From positions 1 to 64,000 of the forward strand of contig NZ_JAAORB010000013.1 of the NCBI RefSeq assembly GCF_011601345.1: a stretch of DNA of 64,000 nucleotides. Reading direction: 5' to 3'. This stretch comes from Roseovarius gahaiensis. GTDB lineage: Bacteria > Pseudomonadota > Alphaproteobacteria > Rhodobacterales > Rhodobacteraceae. This document shows positions 26,256 to 34,354 of this stretch, in pieces (the stretch's first letter is position 1; every line of letters begins with the position of its first letter). The notes under the pieces are model-generated. The model was not told where the DNA came from. It made no database searches and saw nothing but the letters and a program-made list of their open reading frames with translations. Position numbers and translations under genes: made by a program.

Positions 26256-26600
26256 ATGACCGGTTTTGCCATCGCGACTGATCTGCTCTTCGCGGATCCA
26301 AATCTCTCCACCCCGGCGCTTTACCAGCAATCCGGCGTCGGGTCTGAGCGCGAGGTCCGCGTGATGCGCCGCAATCCAGACCGCATGGTCGAGTTCGGCG
26401 CAGCTCAGCTGGTCAGTGACAGTGTGGTGCTCGATGTCCGAGTGAGTGACTGTCCCGAATTGGCTGCTGGCGATCGGTTTGAGATCGCCGGCGAAATCTT
26501 CACCGTCCAGGGCGCACCGCAGCGCGATCGCGAGCGACTGGTCTGGACGGTGGAGCTGTTGCCTTGGTGGCCGGACCCGCATGCCGATCCAGACTACTGA
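26256..26600 (+). CDS. Head-tail joining protein
   Basis: A 114-residue protein starting MTGFAIATDLLFADPNLSTP. It is largely beta (REVRVMRRNPDRM, DVRVSDCPELAAGDRFEI), resembling small head-tail joining proteins of the lambda FII type. Such proteins form the surface to which the tail binds. The assignment rests on gene order and fold-like pattern. Confidence 0.7.
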   Translation: MTGFAIATDLLFADPNLSTPALYQQSGVGSEREVRVMRRNPDRMVEFGAAQLVSDSVVLDVRVSDCPELAAGDRFEIAGEIFTVQGAPQRDRERLVWTVELLPWWPDPHADPDY

Positions 26601-26615
26601 GGCGAGGAAGATGTC

Positions 26616-27248
26616 ATGATCCGCATGAAGATTGACGGTGACATAACCGCGGTGATGGCAGCCGAACTCGCCGCTGGCGAAAAAGCGGTCACCAAGGCCG
26701 TTGCAGACGCCGGCGCAGGTGTGAAGCAGGACTGGCGTGCACAGATTACCGGCACAGGCCTTGGCCCGCGTTTGGCACGCACCATCCGGTCAGCAATCTA
26801 CCCCAAGGGTCAGACCAGCCTGAACGCTGCAGCCCTGGTCTGGTCGCGGGCGCCGGCGATCGTCGGCGCGCACAACACCGGACCGCTGATCCGCTCAAAA
26901 GACGGGTTTTGGCTGGCGATCCCCACTGAAGCTGCTGGCAAGGGCACGCGGGGGAAAGCGCTCACCCCTGGCGATTGGGAACGCCGCCGTGGCCTGCGTC
27001 TGCGGTTTGTCTATCGCCGCAATGGACCGAGCCTGCTCGTGGCCGATGGACGCCTCAATAAACGCGGACTAGGCGTCGCGTCACGCTCAAAAACCGGGCG
27101 TGGCCGCGCGACAGTCCCGATCTTCCTGCTGGTGCGACAGGTCAAACTGCGCAAGCGGCTGGATCTGGAGAAGGCTGCGACAATCGCTCAGGACCGGATA
27201 CCCGGCGCGATCGTGGCAAACTGGGTGGAGCCAAGATTGAAGGGGTGA
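26616..27248 (+). CDS. DUF6441-like tail or connector protein
   Basis: A 210-residue basic protein starting MIRMKIDGDITAVMAAELAA. It is rich in Arg and Lys toward the C-terminus (VRQVKLRKRLDLEKA). It recalls the DUF6441 proteins found between head-tail joining and tail genes of rhodobacterial phages. A role in tail completion is inferred from place only. The three antisense tRNA genes follow immediately. Confidence 0.65.
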   Translation: MIRMKIDGDITAVMAAELAAGEKAVTKAVADAGAGVKQDWRAQITGTGLGPRLARTIRSAIYPKGQTSLNAAALVWSRAPAIVGAHNTGPLIRSKDGFWLAIPTEAAGKGTRGKALTPGDWERRRGLRLRFVYRRNGPSLLVADGRLNKRGLGVASRSKTGRGRATVPIFLLVRQVKLRKRLDLEKAATIAQDRIPGAIVANWVEPRLKG

Positions 27249-27255
27249 CAGGACC

Positions 27256-27345
27256 TGGCAGAAGAGGTGGGATTCGAACCCACGGTAGGCTCTCACCTAC
27301 GCCGGTTTTCAAGACCGGTGCCTTCGACCGCTCGGCCACTCTTCC
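27256..27345 (-). tRNA. tRNA-Ser (UGA anticodon)
   Basis: A 90-base class II tRNA on the minus strand. It starts GGAAGAGTGGCCGAGCGG, has anticodon UGA in the loop CTTGAAA, a long variable arm (TAGGTGAGAGCCTA), the T-loop GGTTCGAATCC, and an encoded CCA end. It reads UCA and other UCN codons. It lies antisense within the phage late operon. Confidence 0.93.
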
Positions 27346-27348
27346 CCT

Positions 27349-27435
27349 TGGTACCCACGGCCGGACTCGAACCGGCACGGCCAAACTGGCCAGGAGATTT
27401 TAAGTCTCGTGTGTCTACCATTCCACCACGTGGGC
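27349..27435 (-). tRNA. tRNA-Leu (UAA anticodon)
   Basis: An 87-base class II tRNA on the minus strand. It starts GCCCACGTGGTGGAATGG, has anticodon UAA in the loop CTTAAAA, a variable arm (TGGCCAGTTTGGCC), T-loop GGTTCGAGTCC and encoded CCA. The outermost anticodon-stem pair is a C-C mismatch, a small irregularity common in phage tRNAs. It reads UUA and UUG. Confidence 0.92.
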
Positions 27436-27437
27436 AT

Positions 27438-27513
27438 TGGTAAGCCCGGCAGGATTCGAACCTGCGACCTAACCGTTATGAGCGGTCAGCTCTAACCGCT
27501 GAGCTACGGGCCC
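27438..27513 (-). tRNA. tRNA with CAU anticodon (tRNA-Ile2 more likely than Met)
   Basis: A 76-base tRNA on the minus strand starting GGGCCCGTAGCTCAGCGG. The anticodon loop is CTCATAA (CAU), the T-loop GGTTCGAATCC, and CCA is encoded. The D arm (AGCTCAGCGGTTAGAGC) resembles tRNA-Ile2, whose CAU is changed to lysidine-AU by TilS so that it reads AUA. A methionine elongator cannot be excluded by sequence alone. Confidence 0.88.
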
Positions 27514-27557
27514 GACAAGCCCGCTTATTGGCGAATTCATTCGAAAAAGGCAACCAG

Positions 27558-27983
27558 ATGCCCACGCCCCGCGAGACCATTTTGGAAGCCCTGGCGGACC
27601 TGTTGCGCACAGTCCCCCACGTGCCTGTCCTGCGCGGCGAGGTCCTGCCTGAACGGATCCCGCCTTCGGGGTTGATGATCCTGCGCGATGGGAATCCAGG
27701 CGAGCCCGGCGTGACGCTCTCTCCGCTGATGTATCACTACCAGCACCGCGCCGAGCTCGAGGTGATTGTGCAGACCGGCGAGGAGCGCGACGCGCGCTTT
27801 GACCGGCTGATCGGGCGCATCGGCGCGGCCATTGCGGCAGACCGCACGCTGCGTGGGCGCTGTGACTGGCTCGAGGCGGAGGCGCCAGAACCCGTGGACC
27901 TGCCAGTTGAGGGCGCCGCCTCGATCAAGGCGGCGATCGTGCCGATCATTCTGCATTACGCCACCAGCGACGCGCTGGCCTGA
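27558..27983 (+). CDS. Minor tail / tail completion protein
   Basis: A 141-residue protein starting MPTPRETILEALADLLRTVP. It has the beta-rich pattern (RAELEVIVQTGEERDARFD, LIGRIGAAIAADRTLRG) of short tail-terminator proteins such as lambda gpU, which cap the tail tube. I use ATG 27558, the first after the tRNA cluster with a sensible position; an upstream start at 27528 is possible. Confidence 0.65.
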   Translation: MPTPRETILEALADLLRTVPHVPVLRGEVLPERIPPSGLMILRDGNPGEPGVTLSPLMYHYQHRAELEVIVQTGEERDARFDRLIGRIGAAIAADRTLRGRCDWLEAEAPEPVDLPVEGAASIKAAIVPIILHYATSDALA

Positions 27984-28015
27984 CGACAAAACCTGACGTT
28001 CACGGGAGATAGACA

Positions 28016-28957
28016 ATGGCACGAGCCCAAGGGGCGCGGGCGCAAATGGCGCTGGCGTTCGAGATGAGTTATGGGAGCCCGCCCGAGAGCGGTTTTACCA
28101 AGATGCCCTTTGCCAGCACCACGCTTGGGGCCGAGCAGCCCCTGCAGGCCTCGGAACTGCTCGGCTATGGCCGCGATCCGCAGGCGCCGATCAAGGATGC
28201 GGTGACGGCCGATGGCAATGTGGTTGTGCCGATTGATGCCGAAGGCTTCGGCTTCTGGCTGAAGGCCGGATTTGGCGCGCCCAGCACGACAGGTGCTGAA
28301 GCGCCCTACACCCATACGTTTACTTCCGGGAACTGGTCGCTGCCTTCCTTCTCTCTGGAGAGCGGCATGCCGGAAGTACCGCGCTATGCCATGTATGCGG
28401 GATGTATGGTCGACAGCTTGAGCTGGCAGATGGCGCGCTCGGGGCTCTTGACGGCAACGGTCAGTATCGTGGCGCAAGGCGAGGATGTTAATACGGTCAG
28501 TGCTGCAGGCGTTCCGGCGCCGATTGCCCTGAGCCGCTTTGGGCATTTCAACGGGGCGGTGACCCGCAACGGCGCGAGCATCGGTAACGTTGTTTCTGCC
28601 GATCTTACCTATGCAAACAACCTCGACCGGATCGAGACCATCCGCTCGGACGGCAAGATCGACGGGGCGGACCCGTCCATTGCCGCGCTCACCGGCAATA
28701 TCGTTGTGCGCTTCGCCGATCAGACGCTGGTACAACAAGCCATCAATGGCGAAGCCTGCGCACTGGAGTTTTCTTACACGCTGGCGACGGGCGAGAGCCT
28801 GACGCTGACGGCCCATGCTGTCTATCTGCCGCGGCCGCGTGTAGAGATCTCCGGCCCACAGGGCGTACAGGCTACTTTCGACTGGCAGGCGGCCAGCGAT
28901 TCGGTGGTGGGGCGCATGTGCACCGTCACGTTGGTCAATGAGCGTGAGGCCTATTGA
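28016..28957 (+). CDS. Major tail tube protein
   Basis: A 313-residue protein starting MARAQGARAQMALAFEMSYG. It has the features of long-tail tube proteins: AYLFALKA-type beta strands, PYTHTFTSGNWSLPSFSLE and SLSWQMARSGLLTATVSIVA. Its position before the frameshifted chaperone gene and the tape measure gene supports this. The C-terminal part after residue 220 may be an Ig-like surface domain. Confidence 0.82.
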   Translation: MARAQGARAQMALAFEMSYGSPPESGFTKMPFASTTLGAEQPLQASELLGYGRDPQAPIKDAVTADGNVVVPIDAEGFGFWLKAGFGAPSTTGAEAPYTHTFTSGNWSLPSFSLESGMPEVPRYAMYAGCMVDSLSWQMARSGLLTATVSIVAQGEDVNTVSAAGVPAPIALSRFGHFNGAVTRNGASIGNVVSADLTYANNLDRIETIRSDGKIDGADPSIAALTGNIVVRFADQTLVQQAINGEACALEFSYTLATGESLTLTAHAVYLPRPRVEISGPQGVQATFDWQAASDSVVGRMCTVTLVNEREAY

Positions 28958-29271
28958 TGGCGCCGGGTGCGGACTGCCTTGTGTTCAACATGGGGGATCG
29001 GATTGCTCAGGCGCAGGACCGATCTGCCGTTGATCGTCACTTCGGTGGCCATGGAACGGCCCGGGGCTGTGATCGCCTCGCGGCTTATGGTGGCCATCAT
29101 GACGGTGGTGTCGTGCAGGCGTGCTTCCGCTCTTTCGGCGCGCTGCGTGGCCTCGCGCAATTGGTCCTGGAGCAGGGCCACCTGCTCTTTGAAGCTCGCG
29201 CGCTCAGACTTGGTGATCTCCAAAGCCACGGACAGTTCCAAAATCTGACGCCAGTCGGGGTCTTCGGCCAT
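28951..29271 (-). CDS. Antisense coiled-coil protein of unknown function
   Basis: A 106-residue protein on the minus strand starting MAEDPDWRQILELSVALEIT. Residues 20-60 form a coiled coil (EQVALLQDQLREATQRAERA), followed by a short basic tail. Its 3' end overlaps the tail tube gene end by seven bases. Reading frames exist on both strands here; this one has a convincing heptad pattern. It belongs with the antisense cargo of the late operon. The function is unknown. Confidence 0.5.
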   Translation of the reverse strand: MAEDPDWRQILELSVALEITKSERASFKEQVALLQDQLREATQRAERAEARLHDTTVMMATISREAITAPGRSMATEVTINGRSVLRLSNPIPHVEHKAVRTRRHQ

Positions 29272-29393
29272 TTGGCGCGCTCCTCTTGTCCGATCGCGGA
29301 TCAGGCGTGACCCCACGGGGAACAGATCCTGAGCAGCCCGCCCCGCGTGATCGTTTCACTTTTTATGCCAATGAATAAAGGAGACCTCAAGAC

Positions 29394-29870
29394 ATGCTCA
29401 AACTTAACCTCTCCACTGAGCCTAACTGGCTCGACCTCGGCCATGGCGTTGAGATCCTTGTCGCCCCCATGACCACGGCGCTGATGATAGCTGCGCGCAA
29501 GGAGGCGCAGGGCCATATTGCCCTCTCAGAGGAAGCTGTCTCGGAGGGGAGAGAATTACCTGACGCTGCGTTCGATACTGATGAGGTCGCGCTGGCCATG
29601 GCCAAAGCCGTGGCGCGGATTGCCATCGAGGATTGGTCGGGCGTTGGAGACAAGATGGGCGCCCCTATTCCTGTCAGCCCTGAAGGCATCGATGCGCTTC
29701 TGGATATCTGGCCAATCTTCGAGGCCTTCCAGACCAAATATGTCGCCCGCGCCATGATCCTGGACGCGGAAAAAAACGCCTCACCGCCCTTGCCGACTGG
29801 GAGTTCGGCGGGGGCGGAGACTACTGCCAAGCCTGCGAAGGGTCGTGCCCGGACTGCCCGCAAAGCCTGA
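29394..29870 (+). CDS. Tail assembly chaperone (lambda gpG-like), zero-frame product
   Basis: A 158-residue protein starting MLKLNLSTEPNWLDLGHGVE. The zero-frame product ends shortly after an A7 tract at 29770-29776, in a low-complexity Ala/Lys/Arg tail. It resembles tail assembly chaperones that coat the tape measure during tail assembly. A -1 shift at 29771-29777 would make a longer form, as with gpG and gpGT in lambda. Confidence 0.82.
   Translation: MLKLNLSTEPNWLDLGHGVEILVAPMTTALMIAARKEAQGHIALSEEAVSEGRELPDAAFDTDEVALAMAKAVARIAIEDWSGVGDKMGAPIPVSPEGIDALLDIWPIFEAFQTKYVARAMILDAEKNASPPLPTGSSAGAETTAKPAKGRARTARKA
29771..29777 (+). other. Programmed -1 frameshift site A AAA AAC
   Basis: The zero-frame codons GAA-AAA-AAC contain the classic slippery heptamer A AAA AAC. 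After a -1 slip, reading resumes at CGC (29777-29779) and stays open for 108 codons to TGA 30101-30103. The site lies near the end of the tail chaperone gene, where almost all long-tailed phages place it. Confidence 0.85.
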
Positions 29871-30103
29871 ACGCGCCGCAGACCCTCGAGGGCTGGCGAG
29901 TCTGGGACCTCGTCCAGCGCCTCGGTGGGCAGTTGCGGGTATCCAACTCGGCCGTGATCGGTTGGGATATGGGAGCGGCGCTGCAACTCGGGGCGGGCCT
30001 TGGGGTTTCTTCTATTGCCATCGCCGAGCTGCTGCCGCCGATCGAGGCGGTGATGGTGCGCAAGGTCAATGACGAGTTACGAGCGACCCCGAAGACTCAT
30101 TGA
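29777..30103 (+). CDS. -1 frame extension of the tail chaperone (gpGT-like)
   Basis: This frame has no good start of its own and is reached from the chaperone gene by a -1 slip, giving a fusion of 29394-29776 plus this part. It begins RLTALADWEFGGGGDYCQAC and has two CxxC pairs (CQAC and CPDC) that could bind zinc. A hydrophobic stretch near the end (LQLGAGLGVSSIAIAELL) follows. The extension is expected to recruit tail tube subunits to the tape measure. Its end overlaps the antisense VapC gene by seven bases. Confidence 0.8.
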   Translation, partial: RLTALADWEFGGGGDYCQACEGSCPDCPQSLNAPQTLEGWRVWDLVQRLGGQLRVSNSAVIGWDMGAALQLGAGLGVSSIAIAELLPPIEAVMVRKVNDELRATPKTH

Positions 30104-30474
30104 TGCTTTGGGACGTAGAGCACTGAGGGCAACCCTTCAAAATGCGCATCACAGGTCAGGACCTGCGCACCATGGGACTGTGCCGTGGCAAAAATAACCG
30201 CATCTGCTGTGGCCAAACGATGTGTGCGACAAGCCTCTGCCGCATTCAAAGCAATCTCGGTGTCAAGTGGGACGACCTGACAAACTTGCGTGAAGGCAAG
30301 GGCCTGATCCGCCTTCTCCTCTCCCACCTCACGCGTCAGCCATTTGGCCAGCTCAAGTTGCACCATACTAGGGACCAACCATGTCTCCTGGTCCGGCAAA
30401 TGCTCGGATATCCGGTCCGCTGTCGGCGAACCGATCAGCCATTCAATCCAGGCAGAGGTATCAACAAGGATCAT
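30097..30474 (-). CDS. VapC-like PIN-domain toxin (second copy)
   Basis: A 125-residue PIN-domain ribonuclease starting MILVDTSAWIEWLIG. Visible acidic residues: D5, E in MVQLELAKW near 41, D in LATADAVIFA near 92 and D in LTCDAHF near 111. It differs clearly from the first PIN toxin, so it is not a duplication. It abuts its antitoxin gene (one-base overlap) and its stop overlaps the tail chaperone extension. Confidence 0.9.
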   Translation of the reverse strand: MILVDTSAWIEWLIGSPTADRISEHLPDQETWLVPSMVQLELAKWLTREVGEEKADQALAFTQVCQVVPLDTEIALNAAEACRTHRLATADAVIFATAQSHGAQVLTCDAHFEGLPSVLYVPKHQ

Positions 30475-30692
30475 CAGAACCGATCCGAGCGATCGCGATA
30501 ATCAGAGGCCTTGGCTCCCGCAGCGATGCCCTTAAGCGCATCACGCTTCGGCACGGGCACCAAGAGCACGCCCTTGCCCTTTGGAATGAACGCAAAGGTC
30601 AGACCAGCTTCCCAATGCTGTGCAGCACGGATCGCCTTGGGGATCGAGATCTGGAACTTTGAAGACAACGTTGCGGTTACAGGCATATTCAT
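30474..30692 (-). CDS. VapB/AbrB-type antitoxin (second copy)
   Basis: A 72-residue protein starting MNMPVTATLSSKFQISIPKA, the SpoVT/AbrB hairpin, then HWEAGLTFAFIPKGKGVLLV and an acidic, arginine-rich tail. I start it at ATG 30692. A TTGACG box lies about 35 bases upstream, in the 66-base gap shared with the divergent tape measure gene. It probably binds its own promoter there. Confidence 0.87.
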   Translation of the reverse strand: MNMPVTATLSSKFQISIPKAIRAAQHWEAGLTFAFIPKGKGVLLVPVPKRDALKGIAAGAKASDYRDRSDRF

Positions 30693-30758
30693 ACTCTCAT
30701 CTGATCGATGAGGAAAACGTAAGACGTCAAGCATAAGTTTGCAAGGACCTCCCCTCCC

Positions 30759-33257
30759 ATGGCCACCAAACAAGTCTCCGTCCGCCTGTCCGCCACGGGC
30801 GGGCGGCAGGTGCGCGCCGAGCTGGAAGGCGTGGGCGAGGCCGGCAGCCGCGGCTTCGGGCGGCTGTCCAGCGAAATGCAGGCCGCCAATGCCCGTTTGG
30901 CCAGTTTTGCGCGCCGTGCTAAGATTGCTGCCACCGCTGCGGCCACGGCGCTGGCGGGGGCCGCGCTCTCGATAACGCGCTCCACGGTGACGGCGGCCAA
31001 TGAGATCAGCCAGCTCAGCCAGGTGGCCAATGCAACGCCAGAGGTGTTTCAGCGCTGGTCAGCCGCGTCCAGCACCGTGGGCATCGAACAGGAGAAGCTT
31101 GCCGATATCCTCAAGGACGTGAACGACCGGGTGGGGGATTTCCTGCAGACGGGCGGCGGCCCGATGGCGGATTTCTTCGAGAACATCGCGCCGCAGGTGG
31201 GTGTCACGGCGGAGCAATTCGCCCGCCTCTCCGGGCCTGAGGCGCTGCAGCTTTATGTCTCCAGTCTGGAAAAGGCTGGCGTCAATAGCCAGGAGATGAC
31301 CTTCTATCTCGAGGCGATGGCCTCGGATGCCACACGGCTCATCCCCCTTCTGGCAAACGGCGGCGCCGAGATGGGCCGCCTCGGTGAGCAGGCCGAACAG
31401 CTGGGCGCGGTACTCGACAGCGACGCCATCGCCGCCATGCGGCGCTCGGAACTCGCGCTGGTCAGTATGGGTCAGGTCTTCACCGGCATCCGCAACAAGG
31501 TCGCCGTGGCGCTGGCCCCCTCGTTTGAGGCCATGGCCAATGCCTTTGTTGCACTTGCCTCGTCTACAAGCCCGCTGTCACGGGCCTTTGATACGGTGCT
31601 CGGAAACCTCGACCGGCTGGCGATCTACGCCGGGACTTTTGTGACGTTTATCGTCGGCCGCTGGGTCGCGGCCATGGCGGCCGCCGCTTTTTCGGTTCGC
31701 GGGTTGGCGACCACGCTGGTGGTGCTTAAGGGCGCTCTTATTCGCACCGGGATTGGGGCACTGATCGTGGGCGCCGGCGAGCTGGTCTACTGGTTTTCAC
31801 GGCTCGTGGAAGGGGCTGGCGGGTTTGGTAAAGCGATGGGGCTTCTGAAGGATGTGGCGTCCCAGGTCTGGACCCGGGTCTCCTTGTCGGCCCAGGCCTC
31901 CTGGGCGCGGGTGGAAAGCAGCTGGGCGGCGGCGCAGGCCGTCATTCTGGACGGGTTTCAGAGTGCTACGGACGCGGTAACCGGCTGGGCCAATGCCACG
32001 GTCAATACCTTCGAGGGGACCTTCCTGGCCGTACAGGCCATCTGGAATGCGCTGCCTGAGGTCTTCGACCGGATCGGCGCGCTGGCGATCAATGGGCTCG
32101 TTTCCGCTATGGAAACCGGTCTCGGGGGCATTACCGAGGCGGTCAATGCCGTCCTCACCCTGGGCGGACGCCGTCCCGACTGGGCTATCCCGGCACCGGA
32201 TCTCTCGGAATGGAAGACTACCGTCCCGGAAGCCGTGCAGCTTGGTGAACGCGCCGCAGACGCCTATGGCCGGGCGTTTGAGGACAACCCGTTTCAGGCG
32301 CCACAGCTCTTTGGCGGCATGGCCGAGGACGCCCGCGGGCGCTCAGCCGGTTACGCCGAGGCAGCACGGATGCTGTCGGACGCAGCCGCGCGCCCGCTGA
32401 CCGCTTGGCAGACATTGCGCGCGGCCATGACAGGTAGCGCGGAAGACGGGGCGGCGGCCCTCAATGACGCGGCGACCTCTGCCGATCGGTTGGGCACGGC
32501 GCTGGCCGGGGCTGAGGAGCAGTTTTCGAGCAAGGAGGTCGCAGCAGAGGCGGCGCGCGCCGGTGCCGCGGCCCAATCTGCCGCTGAGCAGATCCGTGAT
32601 GCGGGCGACGTGGCCGCCAGCGGCTGGGCTGCGGTCAGCGATACGCTCGCCTCCTACGCCAGCGACGCCATGGATTGGGGCAAAGGCCTTGGCGAGACGC
32701 TGGTGGGGGCGTTTCGTGGGGCGGAGACTGCATTTCGGGAGTTCGTGCGCACCGGCAAGCTCGATTTCAAAGGGCTGGTGGCCTCGATCCTTGAGGACCT
32801 GGCTGTGCTGCAGTTTAGGAACGCCGTTCTTGGTCCGATCGCCAATGCGCTCTCCAGCGCCTTTGGCGGTTGGGGCGGCGGTAATGTGACAGCGGCCGTA
32901 TCGCATGCCGGTGGCATGGTGGGGATTTCTGGACATTCCCGGCAGGTGCCGGCGCTGACCTTTGCCGGGGCGCCGCGGATGCATAGCGGTGGCTGGGCCG
33001 GACTACGGCCAGACGAGGTGCCAACCATCCTGCAACGCGGGGAGCGGGTGCTGTCGCGCCGCGAAGTTGCCGCCAGCACCCAAAGTTCTGGGCCACAGCG
33101 ACTGGAGATTTCGGTCAATGTCGAGGGCGCGCGTGGCAACCGCGAGATCGAAGAAATGGTGAATGCAGGCGTCTCTGGCGCGCTGCAGGAATATGATCGG
33201 CTGGTCGCACCCCGCACGCTCGCGCGCGTCAGCCAAGATCCACGGCGGAGAGGCTGA
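30759..33257 (+). CDS. Tape measure protein
   Basis: An 832-residue protein, the longest regular helical protein of the tail. It starts MATKQVSVRLSATGGRQVRA, has hydrophobic segments around residues 285-345 (VTFIVGRWVAAMAAAAF and GIGALIVGAGELVYWF), and ends in the gamma-like motif GLVASILEDLAVLQFRNAVL near residue 690, typical of lambda gpH-like tape measures. Its length sets the tail length; at the usual 1.5 angstrom per residue it would give a tail of roughly 120 nm. Confidence 0.9.
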   Translation: MATKQVSVRLSATGGRQVRAELEGVGEAGSRGFGRLSSEMQAANARLASFARRAKIAATAAATALAGAALSITRSTVTAANEISQLSQVANATPEVFQRWSAASSTVGIEQEKLADILKDVNDRVGDFLQTGGGPMADFFENIAPQVGVTAEQFARLSGPEALQLYVSSLEKAGVNSQEMTFYLEAMASDATRLIPLLANGGAEMGRLGEQAEQLGAVLDSDAIAAMRRSELALVSMGQVFTGIRNKVAVALAPSFEAMANAFVALASSTSPLSRAFDTVLGNLDRLAIYAGTFVTFIVGRWVAAMAAAAFSVRGLATTLVVLKGALIRTGIGALIVGAGELVYWFSRLVEGAGGFGKAMGLLKDVASQVWTRVSLSAQASWARVESSWAAAQAVILDGFQSATDAVTGWANATVNTFEGTFLAVQAIWNALPEVFDRIGALAINGLVSAMETGLGGITEAVNAVLTLGGRRPDWAIPAPDLSEWKTTVPEAVQLGERAADAYGRAFEDNPFQAPQLFGGMAEDARGRSAGYAEAARMLSDAAARPLTAWQTLRAAMTGSAEDGAAALNDAATSADRLGTALAGAEEQFSSKEVAAEAARAGAAAQSAAEQIRDAGDVAASGWAAVSDTLASYASDAMDWGKGLGETLVGAFRGAETAFREFVRTGKLDFKGLVASILEDLAVLQFRNAVLGPIANALSSAFGGWGGGNVTAAVSHAGGMVGISGHSRQVPALTFAGAPRMHSGGWAGLRPDEVPTILQRGERVLSRREVAASTQSSGPQRLEISVNVEGARGNREIEEMVNAGVSGALQEYDRLVAPRTLARVSQDPRRRG

Positions 33258-33910
33258 TGGCGCTGAGTTATCCGCTTTCCTACATCCAGTTCCTCGGCGC
33301 CCTGCGCGTCGAAGAGGTGACATTTCGGCTCTCCCATCCGCAGGAGCACACACGGCTCGGCGACGGCACGGTGATCAGCGCGAGCCTTGGCGCGTCGCTC
33401 TGGACCGGGACGATCCGGCTGGCTCAGGCCAATCATCCCCGTCATGCGCAAATGGAGGCGCTGATAGGGCTCATGGATCAGCCAGGGGCAACGTTTCTGT
33501 GCCATGATCCGCGATATCTTGGGCCTGCCAGTGATCCAACAGGGTCGATTCTGGGCAACCGAACAGTGACCATCCATTCGGTGGCCAGCACCATGCGCGA
33601 GCTGCGCCTGACAGGGTTGCCCTCGGGATATTTGCTATCGGCTGGCGACATGCTGGGATTTCAGTATGGGTCGACCCCTGTGCGCTATGCGCTGCACCGT
33701 ATCGTGGTCGGCGGGACGGCCTCGAGCACCGGGCTCACGTCGATGCTCGAACTGGTGCCCAACCTTCGCGCGGGCGCAGTGGCAGGGCTGACGGTGTCGG
33801 TGCTCCAGCCAGCCTGCAAGGCAAGATTGCTGCCCGAGCCGAGTTACGGTTCCGGCCGGCAGGCGTTGAGCCGCGGGGCCAGTTTCGATTTCATACAGAC
33901 CCTCAGGTGA
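33257..33910 (+). CDS. Tail protein downstream of the tape measure
   Basis: A 217-residue protein starting MALSYPLSYIQFLGALRVEE. The protein is beta-rich and lacks known motifs. It occupies the place of lambda gpM (minor tail). It overlaps the tape measure stop by one base and converges on the minus-strand antidote-like gene with an 8-base overlap. A tip or distal-tail role is inferred. Confidence 0.65.
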   Translation: MALSYPLSYIQFLGALRVEEVTFRLSHPQEHTRLGDGTVISASLGASLWTGTIRLAQANHPRHAQMEALIGLMDQPGATFLCHDPRYLGPASDPTGSILGNRTVTIHSVASTMRELRLTGLPSGYLLSAGDMLGFQYGSTPVRYALHRIVVGGTASSTGLTSMLELVPNLRAGAVAGLTVSVLQPACKARLLPEPSYGSGRQALSRGASFDFIQTLR

Positions 33911-34097
33911 GGTTTTCATCCAGAGGTGCGTCAGCTTTCTTGATGGCGCGGGCGATATCGGCCTCGACCACAGCAATGAGCGCCTCATCACCGAACTCCT
34001 GTGCCGCTTCGCGATAGGCGGCACGGGCTTCGTCAGTCTTGAGACGATCTATGGGGTCCCAGGGAGATGTTTTGACTGGGGTATCGCGCACCTTCAC
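33903..34097 (-). CDS. Short addiction-module antidote-like protein coupled to BrnTA
   Basis: A 64-residue protein. The core AYREAAQEFGDEALIAVVEADIARA resembles the N-terminal half of the HI1420-type addiction-module antidotes (typical pattern AYLEAALEEGDPELIAAALGDIARA), but the helix-turn-helix that normally follows is missing. It starts with GTG overlapping the BrnA stop as GTGA, so it is the third cistron of the toxin-antitoxin operon. Either a truncated antidote or a new accessory part. Confidence 0.55.
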   Translation of the reverse strand: MKVRDTPVKTSPWDPIDRLKTDEARAAYREAAQEFGDEALIAVVEADIARAIKKADAPLDENLT

Positions 34098-34354
34098 AGT
34101 CCCGCAGCCTTCTTGAGGTCCTCATCCATCCGGGCTTGCCAGCCGGGCCCTGTGGCCTTGTAATGTTCGACCACGTCCGGGCTCAGGCGGATAGAGAGAT
34201 GAACTTTCTTAGGAGCTTTCTGCGCGCCGCGCGTACGCGGAAAGGCCGCCAACACCTCGGCTGGCAGCACGGCTTCAGGCTGCGTCGCCTTGTCAAAATC
34301 GGCCTTGGTCCATTCGGGATTATCGTGGTCAGCGTTCTTCTTGGTCTGTGACAT
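34094..34354 (-). CDS. brnA: BrnA antitoxin
   Basis: An 86-residue protein starting MSQTKKNADHDNPEWTKADF. The C-terminal half HLSIRLSPDVVEHYKATGPG is the ribbon-helix-helix of BrnA, which neutralises BrnT and represses the operon. The ATG at 34354 lies within the end of brnT (26-base overlap), with GGAG upstream. The gene order toxin then antitoxin is characteristic of brnTA. Confidence 0.88.
   Translation of the reverse strand: MSQTKKNADHDNPEWTKADFDKATQPEAVLPAEVLAAFPRTRGAQKAPKKVHLSIRLSPDVVEHYKATGPGWQARMDEDLKKAAGL

Noticed and set aside
28954-29310. 118-codon plus-strand frame between tail tube and chaperone genes
   Set aside because: Rich in His, Gly, Arg and without start context; the minus-strand frame over the same bases has a clear heptad pattern and was preferred. 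The choice is not certain.
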